Notes under the pieces: model-generated
What the model saw: only the letters and a program-made list of their open reading frames with translations
Databases searched by the model: none
What the model was told of the DNA's origin: nothing
Shown here: positions 22,600 to 33,892 of the stretch, one piece after another
How the letters are laid out: each line of letters begins with the position of its first letter
How positions within the stretch are numbered: the stretch's first letter is position 1
Made by a program: the position numbers and the translations under genes
Assembly (NCBI GenBank): GCA_015143295.1
Contig: CM026559.1
Coordinates: forward strand, 18,304,826 to 18,368,825
DNA length: 64,000 nt
Direction: 5' to 3'
From: Tetracentron sinense
Taxonomy: Eukaryota > Streptophyta > Magnoliopsida > Trochodendrales > Trochodendraceae

Positions 22600-23300
22600 T
22601 TGCCTAGTTTAGCATGATTGTGGCTTTGTGTTGTGTATGTGATGCAACTGTTGTGTGCAGTGTATGATACAATTGTTATGCAGTGTAATGTGTGTGATGC
22701 AAATGCAACTGTTGTGTAGTGTAGCATGTCTGTTGTAGCTGTTGTGCAGTGCAATGTTGTGCACTGTCTGTGATAGTGTTGCTAAATTTTAGCTCGACTA
22801 AGTGAGAGCAAATATAGTGCAAAGTGTGTGACTCGATTGAATGTGTGCAACTGAGTGCAACAAAAGTGTGATGTGTAAGACCCCATTAATTGTGTGCAAT
22901 TGAGTGCAGCAAGAGTGTAAAGTGTGTGTCTCGAATGAGTGTGTGCAACTGAGTGTAGTTGTGATGTGTGCAACTCCATTAAATGTATGCAACTGAGTAC
23001 AACAAGAGTGCAAATGAGTGTGTGCAAAATGGGTGCAACGTAAAGTGCAATACATGTGACTCGATTGAGTGTGTACAGCTATAGTGTATAAGATGGTTGC
23101 CACTAGAGTGCGATAGGTGCGACTCGATTGCGTGTGTGCAACTATAGTTCGCAAGATGGGTGCAACTAGAGTGTGATATGTGCGACTCGATTGAGTGTGT
23201 GCAACTATAGTGTGAAAGATGGGTGCAACTAGAGTGATATGTACGACTCGATTGAGTGTGTGCACTGTTATGTAATCTGTGTTGAGAGTGCATTGACTAG
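22600..23300 (-). repeat. Degenerate TG-rich repeats in element F
   Basis: Units of about 60-65 bp around GACTCGATTGAGTGTGTGCAAC, clearest at 23050-23270 (about four), with shorter GTGCAGTGTA-type repeats at 22620-22780. No credible protein. Confidence 0.8.
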
Positions 23301-23980
23301 ACTGGGTAGTGTGCATGTATGATATGCAGACCTATGCATGACTCGACTTATGATGCGGTTGAGTTGGCTAAACCTGGGTTGAACCAAATTGACATCCATG
23401 AGTGACGCAGATTGATGATGGGCTAAGTATATGACTCGCTCTTTGATACCTGTCTCATGCTTGTCTGAGATTTCAGAGGTTCTAGACCTTGCTCCATCTT
23501 CTTGTCGAGCTTGTTTGGTGCCTTGAATAGTTGTTGAGATGAGATTGATCTGATCAAGCCAAGAGACATGACTGACATTAGGACCTTAATGACCAAATTG
23601 AGGATGATTAGATATTTCTTGGAAATGCCCTATGGTTTGAATGAGATTGATTTCAAATATCAAGATCCTGATTTTGGTGGTTATTTTGAAGACAACCGAA
23701 ATTTTCAAATGCAAATGCTTTCTTTGCTCATTGGATTTAATAAGGGGATCACCTTCACAAGACGATTGAGTTTTGTCCTCAAGGGTAGAACATGATGCTA
23801 AGCAAATATGACCCGTCATGTTGTGTCAGTGGTAAAGTTGATCTTTAATCCTTGACATATGCTGAATTGGGCCTTGCTACGAACAAGAGACACTTAGTCC
23901 ACTCTGACGATAAGATTCTTCAGATGATGCCCGAAAGTGCTTTATCTTGATCTCGATGATGCTCCTAGTGAATGCTTGTT
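23301..23980. other. F interior, no recognisable gene
   Basis: A 75-codon plus-strand frame (23568-23795) has no known motif and lies antisense to the inferred transcript. I do not call it a gene. Confidence 0.55.
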
Positions 23981-23984
23981 GCTT

Positions 23985-24625
23985 TCAACTTTTCCCTTTT
24001 TTACCCTTGGAATGACCAAGTCTGGGGATCGCATAATTTTTACGCAATGAGGCCGTTGCCGGTTTTCACTCATGCATGCGAAGTTGATCAATTTTTGTAT
24101 TTCCCTTTTTTGCCCCTAGTCACAAGACTAGGACTGGGGTTCACGTAGTTTTTGCGCAATGAGATCGTTTCCGGTTTTCACTCATGCCTATGAGTTTGAT
24201 CAAATTTTTTTTCTTTTTTTGCCCCTAGTCACAAGACTAGGCCTGGGGTTCGCATAATTTTGCGCAATGAGGCCGCTTCCGGTGTTTACTCATGCCCGCG
24301 ATTTGCTTGAGGTAAAGCTCTGTTTCGACCATAAAATCCTTCAATTGGTGCTTGAAGTTCCTTCGAACTGATCTCAAGGAAACTGCTGTTGAACGCTTGA
24401 TGTTTTCAACTTTCCCTTTTTTACCCTTGGAATGACCAAGTTATGGGGTCGCATAATTTTTGCGCAATGAGGCCGTTACCGGTTTTCACTCATGCATGCG
24501 AAGTTGATCAATTTTTGTATTTCCCTTTTTTGCCCCTAGTCGCAAGACTAGGCCTGGGGTTCGCGTAATTTTTGCGCAATGAGGCCTTTTCAGGTTTTCA
24601 CTCATGCCCGTGATTTGTTTCAAGT
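23985..24625 (-). repeat. 109-bp repeats with exchanged hairpins, element F
   Basis: Hairpins start at 24006, 24115, 24224, 24426 and 24535, and adjacent units are 109 bp apart. Two have CTTGG/CCAAG stems and three have CCTAGTC/GACTAGG stems, in the same place within the unit. Each is followed by GGGG(T/A)TCGCGTAATTTTTGCGC-like sequence and GGTTTTCACTCATGC. Confidence 0.85.
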
Positions 24626-26904
24626 TAGGTTTTGCTCCCTTCATTGCCTTGGATGCTTGCATTCTGCTTTTGAACATTGTCTGATAAATTGTCTGCACTC
24701 TTAATCTCTAGGGGATCGAGGTGGACTTAAGATAGGACGAAATGTAGGCTGAGGGGACCGAATATTTGGGACACCCTTCTACTTGAGAAATCATTTTCAG
24801 CTATGGGGAGAAGAATCTTGATTCTTTTGCTTCTGATAGAAGATAAAAATTTCCATTGAAAATTCATCTACTCGAGCGCCTCTTGACTTTTTTTTCTTGC
24901 CCATTTTTTTTCTTTTTACATTTTGTCTTTCTATTTTTTTTTATGAGCCTTTTTTGATTGAGGCTGATTTTTTGCTCAATAGATTGAATGTTATGACCGA
25001 ACCTAATTTTCTAGGCTGCCTACGTACCCTTTTACAGGATCAGGTCATTAACGTAGTTCAAGCAGACTGAGTACAGGGTGTCCCGTTGAAAGTTTTTTTG
25101 AAAGAAGGGCTATTAGGCTCGAGAGGGCTAACTATCGAACTTTGATGATATATCGAGGGTGTTACATAAATCGTAAGGGAATTAGGTGACAAAAATGGCC
25201 TCCTGTCCTTTCCCGAAGAGGCTAAGAGTGCAAGCATTTATCAAACAAGACCCTAAGCATAATACTTTTTAACCTTATCCATGTTGATTGGCTCAGGGCT
25301 CCTTGTACAAATGTTGAGTTTGCCCCTTGCATCTGCATAGCTCGATGATGCCTTGGTGAAAACGAATCATTTGCTCTGGCTTGTTGATCTGCACAACTGT
25401 GTGAAGAGTTTGACCACTTTTACTCTGAGTGAGTGCTCTGATGAGATGTCACTTGAAGAAAAATATCATATCTTAATGAGAGTGGCTTTACCCCGGCATG
25501 GACAAATCTTGATTTAGATCCGCTTTCTCGCTTGTCTATGATAATTGCTCCGCGGCATTTCTCAAATTTGGATCTTGAGCAACCACACTATTCCTGCCCC
25601 AAGCATCGGTGAGGGTACTATTGTGGTGAAACTGTTGCCCCAACTTATATCGAGATCTTAGTGAGTTTTGAATCTCACCTCAAGTAAATCTTTTCTCTTG
25701 CCCCTTTGCATGTAGTAGATGTATTTCACGTATTGACTGAATCTGACAATTTTACATCTGATCATTCTTGTCATAGTCGACTGCTTTGCATGCAAACTAT
25801 TGAACTGGGACAACTGAGAATCTGTAATTTTGTGTCTTGGAGGGTTTGGCGGACAAGGAGGTGAACTTGCATTTTGCCTGATCGATCTTGACCTTGATCC
25901 CTGCCCCTGGCATAGCAATGTTCTAATTTTTGCACACGTAGGATCATTACTCAATTTTGTTCTGCTTTGTAACACTCGCTTGGGATTGAGGGTTTCTCGT
26001 TGGGAATCTCTCTATGCTCTTCATCATACTCTGCCCCTGAGGGTTGTGGATTTGATTTTTGTTTGAGTGATCCCTTATTTAAACCAACAAGCTTAGCTAA
26101 CATTTTTTTATTAGGAGAAAGATATTTTTGGATTTTTGATAGCTTCAGATCACTAGACTCTTTGAAAAGTGCTAGGTCACGCCTTCATTAGCCAAATGAG
26201 AAATGAGACTCTTGAAAGGAAGAGAGATTTCAAGGAATTGAAAAGTGGAGATGACTCGATTATTGCAAACTGGATATACACATGGGCCACTGTAACTGAC
26301 TCTTATGGAACGAAGACCTGACTAAAACGGACTCGGACTTGGCTTGATTTCGATCAATCTCACTCGACATCTTACTCTTGGAACTCCTTTCTGAAATGCC
26401 CTGTTTGGCTTTCAGAGATGGCACAAGGGTGATTTGTTGATGTAGCAAAATGATGTATGGAGACAGATGTTTTAGGGATCTCAAGTTCGAAATTGGTCAC
26501 ATCCATCAAGTTTTGGGTGGTACCCGCACTTTTACAGTGCGGGGGGTGGGCATGGAATGATATGTTGGGTAAGAGAAGTCTGTGATTGTATCATTAAGAT
26601 AAATGAGCGGGTGTTTTTTTTTGGGATGGTTGATGGGTGAATCTAGGTTTGCCCCTATGCCACCAAGAGTTTGTTGAGAGCCAGGGTACCATCTTTGAGG
26701 ACAAATTTGATTTCTCCGATGTCTTACCCGATGATCAAGGAGAGTCATCGTGATGATCTTTTGGTCACTCGATGTGTCTCCATGCTCCATATTTTCTGCT
26801 TTTGTTCCACTACTTGGGCAAGTCAAAAGATGAGAGTAAAGAGCGAGTCAATACCAGACTGAGGTGATTAGGTTATGATGTTGCATGAGTATGCATGGAT
26901 GAAT
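24626..26904. other. F interior, no recognisable gene; contains a third copy of the paired motif
   Basis: Several short open frames on both strands lack any family motif. At 24999-25059 the sequence CGAAC…GGCTGCCTACGTACCC…GGATCAGG…GTTC is a diverged copy of the LTR motif at 18093-18156. Gene-like vocabulary is absent. Confidence 0.55.
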
Positions 26905-27310
26905 TATGAGTGAGGTGAGTGTTATGTGAGACTCAAAATGAATGGCCTATTAAGCAACTTTCTAAATGAGATGTGCCAAATTAAGGGTCAGGACATGTTT
27001 TGAATGATAGACTTTTGGAACTGGACTCCATGGTTGTGCTACCTGGGTGTTGCCAACTAGATGATGCATGAGGGAGACTCGACTAAACCTAGCCAATGCA
27101 GTGTTGAAGTGAGTGCAGTGCAGTGACAAAGTGAGTGCGGTGCAATGATAGTGTGAGTGTAGTGCAATGATGAAGTGCAGCGCAATCCTATGATGAAATG
27201 TAGTACAATGCCATGATGAAGCACAATGCCACAAAGGCATGCAATGTAGATGTACTGGTAGTGTAGTGAAAATGCTAGGCTAGCAGGTGAATGTGCAGTG
27301 ACGGATAGTG
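26905..27310. repeat. GTGCAGTGCAATGATGAA-type degenerate repeats
   Basis: Short imperfect repeats of AGTGCAATGATGAAGTG, similar in style to 22620-22780. Confidence 0.65.
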
Positions 27311-28065
27311 CCATGAAGAGGATGGATTTTATTTTATTTTTTATTTTTATTTTTATTTTTTGGATTTTCAACTTTATATTTTTTTTTGAATTTTGGATAT
27401 TTGATTTTTTTTGTTTTCTTTTTTTGGAATTTTGATATTTTTTGATTTTTTTTCAATTTGGATTTTTGAATTTTTTTCAACACATTTGGATCTTTGAATT
27501 TTTCAAATTTTGAATTTATGATTTTGAATTTTTGTTCCTTCTGAATTTTGAACTTTTGATTTGTTTTATTTTTCTTGAACTATGAGTTAATGACATTTTT
27601 TTTAAAGTTCAGATTTATTTATTTTTTTTTCGGATTTTGAGTTTTCATTTTTTTTGGAATTTTGAATTAATGATTTTTTTTTTGAATTTTTGACTTATTT
27701 GAATTTTGAGCTTCCACTTTTTTTTTTTATGTTTGAATTTTGACTCTTTTTTACTTTTTTACTTTTGATTTTATTTGGACTTTGAATTTCTCATTTCATT
27801 TTTTTTTAATTTTTTTTTTTATATTTTTTGTTCTTTTGAATTTTTTCTCTTCTTTTTGAATTTTGAACCTCTTTTTTTGAATTCTGAACTTTCTTTGTTT
27901 TTTTTTTGGATTTTGCATTTTTGATCTTTTTTTTTTTTCTTCTTTTTTTTTTTTTTTTTGAATTTTTGATTTTGTTTAAATTTTCAAACTTCATTTTTTT
28001 TTCTTTTTCTGAGTTTTGAATTTTGAATTTTGTTTTTATTGAATTTTGATTTTGATTTTTTTTTC
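27311..28065. repeat. T-rich low-complexity tract (A-rich on the inferred sense strand)
   Basis: About 750 bp of runs of T interspersed with GAATTTTTGA-like words. The Lys-rich frames here are artefacts of composition. Confidence 0.9.
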
Positions 28066-28427
28066 ACCAATTATTTAGCTGAAAGGGGTGATCCTTGACA
28101 TATGTAAACCAGTGGGGTAGGTAGATAGGGGTCTACCTACTAAGTTGGGTTATTGGAAACCAAGACCCATTGGATTTAAGATAGAATATGGATATGGATA
28201 TCCAATAAGATCTGGGTTTTTGAACCCCATATGTAAAGTCTAAAGATGGGTTGGGAGTTTATTCAACAATGGCTCACACAGGCCCCTTTTTTTTAAATGA
28301 ACATATGGGTACACAGGGGGTACCTTCATGTTCAATCAAAAGGCAGGGCGGGTACAGGCTATAAGCAAAGTAGGATTAGGGGAAACCTTCATATACAGAT
28401 GCTTATAGACTATATCTCTACCTAAAC

Positions 28428-29035
28428 TATATGCATATGCTGGGGTAATGCAAGGTGTTCCTAAGGTGGTTGGGGGACACTTGGCCGTATATGCGACTCC
28501 CAAAAATGGGCCGATTGGCGCAAGTGGGTTTAGTCTATATCCCTTCCTGAGAATAATCGTCTCATAGGGGTGATACAGCTAAACCACGACTGTTAAGCCC
28601 CATCACTGAAGATAATCATCAAACAGTTGTAGGCGTAATAAGTCAAACTAAAGGGTTTAAGGGTTATTACACTCTTATGCAATGAATATGATATGCACAT
28701 AAGAGAGAATAAGAACATACCCACAATATCTCTACTATATACATATGCTGGGGTAATGCAAGGTGTTCCTAAGGTGGTTGGGGGACACTTGGCCGTATAT
28801 GCGACTCCCAAAAATGGGCCGATTGGCGCAAGTGGGTTTAGTCTATATCCCTTCCTGAGAATAATCGTCCCACAGGGATGATACAGCTAAACCATGACTG
28901 TTAAGCCCCAGCACTGAAGATAATCATCAAACAGTTGTAGGCATAATAAGTCAAACTAAAGGGTTTAAGGGTTATTACACTAATATGCAATGAATATGAT
29001 ATGTACATAAGAGAGAATAAGAATATACCCACAAT
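28428..29035. repeat. About 305-bp tandem duplication in element F
   Basis: The block beginning CATATGCTGGGGTAATGCAA (near 28435) is repeated near 28740 with only scattered changes, ending with the TTTAAGGGTTATTACACT segment in both. Confidence 0.9.
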
Positions 29036-29131
29036 ATAAATATTATTAGCAAAAGTAAGAATCACTTTAGGAAATAATTAGTGATTTTAATGATGTTTGG
29101 CTTAGACCTAAATTTCAGGTTGGATCTACTT

Positions 29132-29149
29132 TCCCCAGCAGAGTCGCCA
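29132..29149 (-). promoter_or_regulatory. Primer-binding site of element F
   Basis: The minus strand reads TGGCGACTCTGCTGGGGA five bases from the LTR edge (29154). It would pair with a tRNA ending TCCCCAGCAGAGTCGCCA. I recall a similar site, ascribed to an Arg tRNA, in Tat/Ogre elements. Confidence 0.6.
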
Positions 29150-29153
29150 AAGC

Positions 29154-31723
29154 TGTGAGCACCGAAATTTACCGCCCTTCCTCCCCTCTCAACTCTAAGT
29201 GTCGAGATAAGGTCCGAGAGTAGAGGAATAACGCTAAATTTATTTTAAGAGTCGCCACCTACTTAGGGGAAGTAGGATCCCGAGATAATCCAAATAAGGG
29301 GGTCTACGGTCCAGAGTAGTCTAGGTAAGAGATCTCATTAGGTCCTGGGGAAGGGGTTAGGCACCCCAGGACCTCCATCCAATGATGGTAACCTACTCAT
29401 TAGGTCCAAATCAAACATTTAAAAATCACTTAACATTTCCTAAAACAATTATTAATTTTGCTAATCGAATACAAATCAAAATGGGGTGTAAAAAAGTTTA
29501 TTTTTGGTTGGGGTCGAACCCTGATTGGGCTGCCTACTTATCCGGTTAGTCGGAATCAGACCCTCATAGTAGTTCGAGGTCCGTGACTGTTTTTATACTC
29601 GTTTCGGAGTATGGTCACTTCCAACTCGTATTTGAGTTGGGGAGGGGAAGTGGAATTGAGATTTATGAATCTCACTCCGGGAGATGGCCGCGTAGCTAGG
29701 TGCTCGTGGGGGAGCTCTAGGGGACGTTCATTTATTAGGGTAGGTCCTTTTTTGAATTTTGTAGGTTTTTTGAATGTTTTTTGTTGTTTTGTATTTTTTG
29801 ATTTTTTTTGTATTTATTATTATTATTTTTTTTTTTTTTTAATTTTGGCAAGTTTGACTAGTCAAGAACTAAACTAAATGCCCAGGGTAGGCAAAAACAT
29901 AAAATAAGCTACGGCCTAATCCCGTTGCACATACATACAGATGAATAATTACAATAAATTAAATAATTAATCATGGTTAAAATTAAATGAGATCGGGCCA
30001 GGATCAACTAATGTACTAAGGCCAATTGACCTATTGTGAAAGTTGGTCAGTCGGCTTTAACCCAATAGATGAAATTGAAATCAGATCTGGTTTAATAATG
30101 AGATTAACCAAGGCCCAAAATTGGCCCAATGGTCACCTTTGGGCTTGAAAGAAGCCATCCTTGCATATTGGACCGATCAAGAACAAGTGAATAGAGAATT
30201 ATTCAAACAAGCCTTTCCCTCCCTTTTTTTCCTTTCTTTAAGATCATCGAGCACAACATTGGGAGGTTGACCAGTAGGCCTTGGTTTTAACATAGAGATC
30301 TAAGTCTTGCATTTTAAACATTATTAAACCAGATTTGATATTCTCAAATTTCAAGCCAGATCTACCACTAGCCTTAAGGTCTCAAACTATCACAAATTAA
30401 TATACCATAGCAAGGGAATATACAAGAGAGACAAATAGACGAGGGTGGAATTATACCTGCCTGAGATTGGATGTTGGTGCGGTGATGATGATTGCTGCTC
30501 CGTTGATCCAAGAAGAGAAGAGAAGGGAAGAAAAATCCAACAAAGGATTTTACAAACAAATTTTAAAAAAAAGAACCAAACATTTTGCTGAAATTCTTTG
30601 TCCGGAGATGATGCTTGTTCACTGTGGGATCTCGCCGGAGAAGACAACCGATGATGAGACTCGGAAAGAAAAGATCGAGGTCAAGGCCGCTGTTGGCTGA
30701 AGAAGAGTTGGTCAGAGCAACATGAAATGCTGGATCAGCACGGAACTCGCCCAAGAAGGTAGATGACTCGAAAATGGAACTCGTCACCGGAGATGATGAT
30801 CAAAGCTCGCCGGAAGGATGAACGGAGGTGAAACTACCTCCCCTTGGGCGCAACACACGGCTCGCCGGAGAAAACGATTCGCCGGGGAAGTGAAGAAGAG
30901 ATGGAAACGAGTCCTGATCGGAGATTGAGAGAGGATTCTCTAGATCCGAAGAAACGGAGAGAACTGGAGCTGGTTGGAGCTACTCAGAGAAATCCCAATG
31001 GCTGCCGGATTGAGACCGGTGGTGAAACTCACCGGATGTGAATTTGGAGAAGAGTTCGCCGGAGATTTGGAGCTGTGGCCGAGGTGGTCAGTAAGGATGA
31101 CCCGCCGAAGGTGATGCATAGTGGTGAAGGGACTGTTGGTTGAACCTTACAAACGAAGCTACTGTCGCCGGCGACGAGAACAAACGGAGTTGGCTATTGG
31201 TCTGCTGCTAGTGTAGGGGTGAAGTTTCACACCCAAGAGAGGAGAGAAAAAAAATACCGAGAGAAATGAGTGAAGCTCTTTACCGAAATGAGGAGAAGGG
31301 GAAAATGAGGTCATCTAACCTCATAAAGATTATTTATAGAGTGGTTCAAGGAAATTAGGGTATGAGGCTTATGTTATGGGCTTGGGCTTTAATCAATGGA
31401 AACTTTAAACAAGTTTTGGATCTCTCTTGGGCCATAGGCTTTAAATTCCATCCCTTAGAGGATTTAGCTTACGTGAACTTGGGCTTGGGATTTTGACTTG
31501 GATTTGGTTGCGGGCTTTGCTGCTGGGTCGTGGATTATATGGAATTTGAACATAGGGTTCCTCTCTTCTCTCTCTCCCTCGTAGACTGAAATAAAAAAAA
31601 TAAAAAAATAATAATAATAAATAAAATAAAATAGTAAATCCAATTAAAGAAATAAAATAAAAATAATCAATAAAATTAAATTTGTAAGAAGGATTTCAAG
31701 GGTGTAAAAATGCGGTGTTCACA
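29154..31723 (-). repeat. 5' LTR of element F (2570 bp)
   Basis: Partner of 17733-20317, with the same hairpin, paired motif, TCGCCGG region and TATA box. The differences scattered along it are mostly single transitions. Confidence 0.93.
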
Positions 31724-32030
31724 ATCTCGTTTTAGCTTTTTGGACAATGTTAGCTACACTTTCTTTAGCAAGACATATGTTGTCTTCCAATAAGAATAAG
31801 ACATGTGTTTTCCACTAAAACTCTCTCCAATTACTAAAACTCTCTCCAATTAAATGGAGAACTGAGTATCAAAAGGAAGTAATGTTAACTGCCTTTCTAA
31901 ATGACTGGTGGCGGGGGGTACAAATAAAGACTATTTTATATTTTTTGTAAGACATCAAACAGTATAAAACATATGGTTTTCAAAAATTTTGGGGTGGGTC
32001 ATGCCCCTAGGCTCCGCCCCTGGACCTAAC

Positions 32031-32861
32031 CGCTAAGGTACCGTAAGGGTAAGTCCAAGCAAGCACTCCAAAATTGCATGTCTTAAGGAGGGTTGATGGC
32101 CCTTATACTCCCCTGCGAAGTCCACTTCCCAAACCGATGTGGGACTAAACCCAATATACACCCTAATGCATGCGGTAACAGAGAACCAAGTTGGTTTTTT
32201 TGGTGGAAATGTTAAAATGTAACTAACAAACACACTAAACTCTCACACACAGCCAAACCTAAGATCAATGCAAGTTATATGGCCCCTAATCTCGTTTTCC
32301 ATGCTCAAAGTAAGCATATTAAACTTGATTATCACTTTATTCGAGAACTAGCTGTGCAAAGGTGCTCTTCAAATTTATTTTGTCCATATTGAAGATCAGG
32401 TTGGTGATGTATTCATCAAAGTTCTTTTATGCCACGTTTTAGATATTTACGATCCAAATTGCTGCCTTACTAGCCATCCCTTTGCAGCGGAGTGTTAGAA
32501 GACAATGAGAGAGACCATCCACTTCACATTGCGGCCAAGCTTCATAGAGCCTTTGCCAACCCAGCCTGAAGGGCAGCGGACCCGAATGGCATTGTGATGG
32601 TTTGACCCAAGCCACTTGGGTCAGATCATAGCCCACTATTAGTGCTTTTCCTCCTGAGTAAGCCCCTGTTCCTTAGTAACTGGCTCCCTATCTGTCACAC
32701 CGCCGGTTCCAACGTTATATCTACCATACAGCAAGGGTGAGAGTCAAGAGTCAGGCCCAAAGCATAGATTGGCGAGGAAGGGAGAAAGGTCATGCCTCTC
32801 TGGCGAATCATCGGTTAAGGTCTCCTCCCCCTCTCAAAGCACAAGGAAGAAAATACTCAAA
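32031..32861. other. Unassigned intergenic sequence
   Basis: Includes AACCGATGTGGGACTAAACC, a word common in plant intergenic repeats, and the second copy (32195-32255) of the block seen at 17175-17230. No gene. Confidence 0.55.
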
Positions 32862-33020
32862 GAGGAGTGCTAGCTGTACTCTCAATCAACCCATACTCTC
32901 ACCATCAACCAACCACTTGTCCATTCTACAGTGATTAAAGCACTTTTCCACTAAAATATGGACACGTGGTTGGTTGAGGGTGAGAGTATGGATTGACTGA
33001 GAGTAGGTCTAGCATTCCTC
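32862..33020. mobile_element. Foldback MITE (159 bp), probably Mutator type
   Basis: The inverted arms 32862-32924 and 32958-33020 (63 bp each, GAGGAGTGCTAG…) surround a 33-bp loop. Flanking 9-mers ATACTCAAA (32853-32861) and ATATTCAAA (33021-33029) match at 8 of 9, the length of a Mutator duplication. Confidence 0.8.
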
Positions 33021-33029
33021 ATATTCAAA

Positions 33030-33708
33030 TTGAAGATATGTGGAATAGGCACCCTGGACATGTGTATTGATATCTCGTGCATTAAAAGGATGCGATGGCT
33101 ACAAATGACTTTCTTTCAGGACTTTGCTAAAGAGACCAACTCTCTAGCATCATACCCTCAAAGCACATTAGGAAGTGCCCGAGCCAAAGAGCGCATGCAC
33201 AAACCTGGTCTTTATAGTTACAAGAAAGTAGTTCCTCAAATTTTGGTCAAAAAAAAAAAAATTATTTGCCAAGGGATGTTCTTGGTAAAATATGGAAGTG
33301 TCACAACTATGGATGGCAGTAGTTTGGGTCGGGTTCGGTAAAAGAGTGGACCCCAAACCCAACTCCATAAGGGCCCCTTAAACTAAATCCAATAATGCTT
33401 TTGTGATAAAGAAATAAATAAATAGAGAAGTTGGTTATAATTATATCCTCTCTTTCTATATATAAATATGGGGAAAATCAAAAAGGTATTATGACCCGTT
33501 TGGTTGGGGTACTATCGAGCCAAGTAGTGGGATGTTCAAACTTGTTCGTTAATTAAATGAGCTTTTTGAGCTTGTTTATTAAATAAACAAACTAGAGCTT
33601 TAATACACGTAGCTTGAGTAATGAATAATTAGCAGACTACTTAGCTATATAACTATTTATATAAAGTGCAAATTTTACTTTAGTATCCTCATATAGGTAA
33701 AGATATTG
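33030..33708. other. Unassigned AT-rich intergenic sequence
   Basis: No gene. The segment near 33520-33640 (GAGCTTTTTGAGCTTGTTTATTAAAT) recurs in diverged form near 34600-34660. Confidence 0.5.
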
Positions 33709-33877
33709 ACCCCCACCTCTTGCGTTTGTGGTAGGGGTGTGGCCTTCCATGGGAGAGGTCTGGGGATCTAATCCCCTTGGGGTATGAGTTGCAAGAGCTC
33801 CAATGCCACCAGCTAACTTGTGACCATATTGACTGTACTAATGTAGGTAAATGATGACTCTATAAAAAATAAATAAA
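33709..33877 (+). mobile_element. tRNA-derived SINE (about 169 bp) with 15-bp target duplication
   Basis: The duplication TAGGTAAAGATATTG (33694-33708) / TAGGTAAACATATTG (33878-33892) has one mismatch. The body has a box-B-like GGGGATCTAATCCCC near 33770 and ends in AAAAAATAAATAAA. The box A is weak (GTGGTAGGGGTGTGG). Confidence 0.72.
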
Positions 33878-33892
33878 TAGGTAAACATATTG

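Larger units (their letters stand above)
17733..31723 (-). mobile_element. Element F: 14-kb LARD-type retrotransposon with near-identical LTRs
   Basis: LTRs 17733-20317 and 29154-31723 start TGTGAGCACC and end GTGTTCACA on the plus strand. They are flanked by ATCTC (17728-17732 and 31724-31728). Minus orientation is inferred from three signals: a primer-site-like TGGCGACTCTGCTGGGGA beside the right LTR, a purine tract CAAAGAGGGGCAAC beside the left LTR, and a TATA box reading leftward. I counted about 25 differences between the LTRs by eye, roughly 1%. The 8.8-kb interior has no gag, protease, RT, RNase H or integrase motif in any frame, only repeat arrays and degenerate sequence. The primer and purine tracts resemble those I associate with Tat/Ogre elements. 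Confidence 0.88.
17239..32022. mobile_element. hAT-type MITE (about 788 bp) split by element F
   Basis: The left end is CACGGGTGGAGCCAGG (17239) and the inverted right end is CAGGGGCGGAGCCTAGG (ending 32022), resembling the CAGGGGCGGAGCCAGG termini of plant hAT elements. Flanking 8-mers are CACCTAAC (17231-17238) and GACCTAAC (32023-32030), 7 of 8 identical, matching the 8-bp hAT duplication. Without F it is 494 + 294 bp and encodes no transposase. F is nested at 17733-31723. Confidence 0.72.

Noticed and set aside
22798..23316. 172-codon minus-strand frame (H/T/S-rich)
   Set aside because: Arises from TG-rich degenerate repeats; no recognisable domain.
27806..27994. Lys-rich 62-codon frame
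   Set aside because: Lies in a T-rich low-complexity tract; composition artefact.
17733..31723. Two 2.6-kb near-identical blocks as a segmental gene duplication
   Set aside because: TG…CA ends, ATCTC target duplication, and adjacent primer and purine tracts show they are LTRs.
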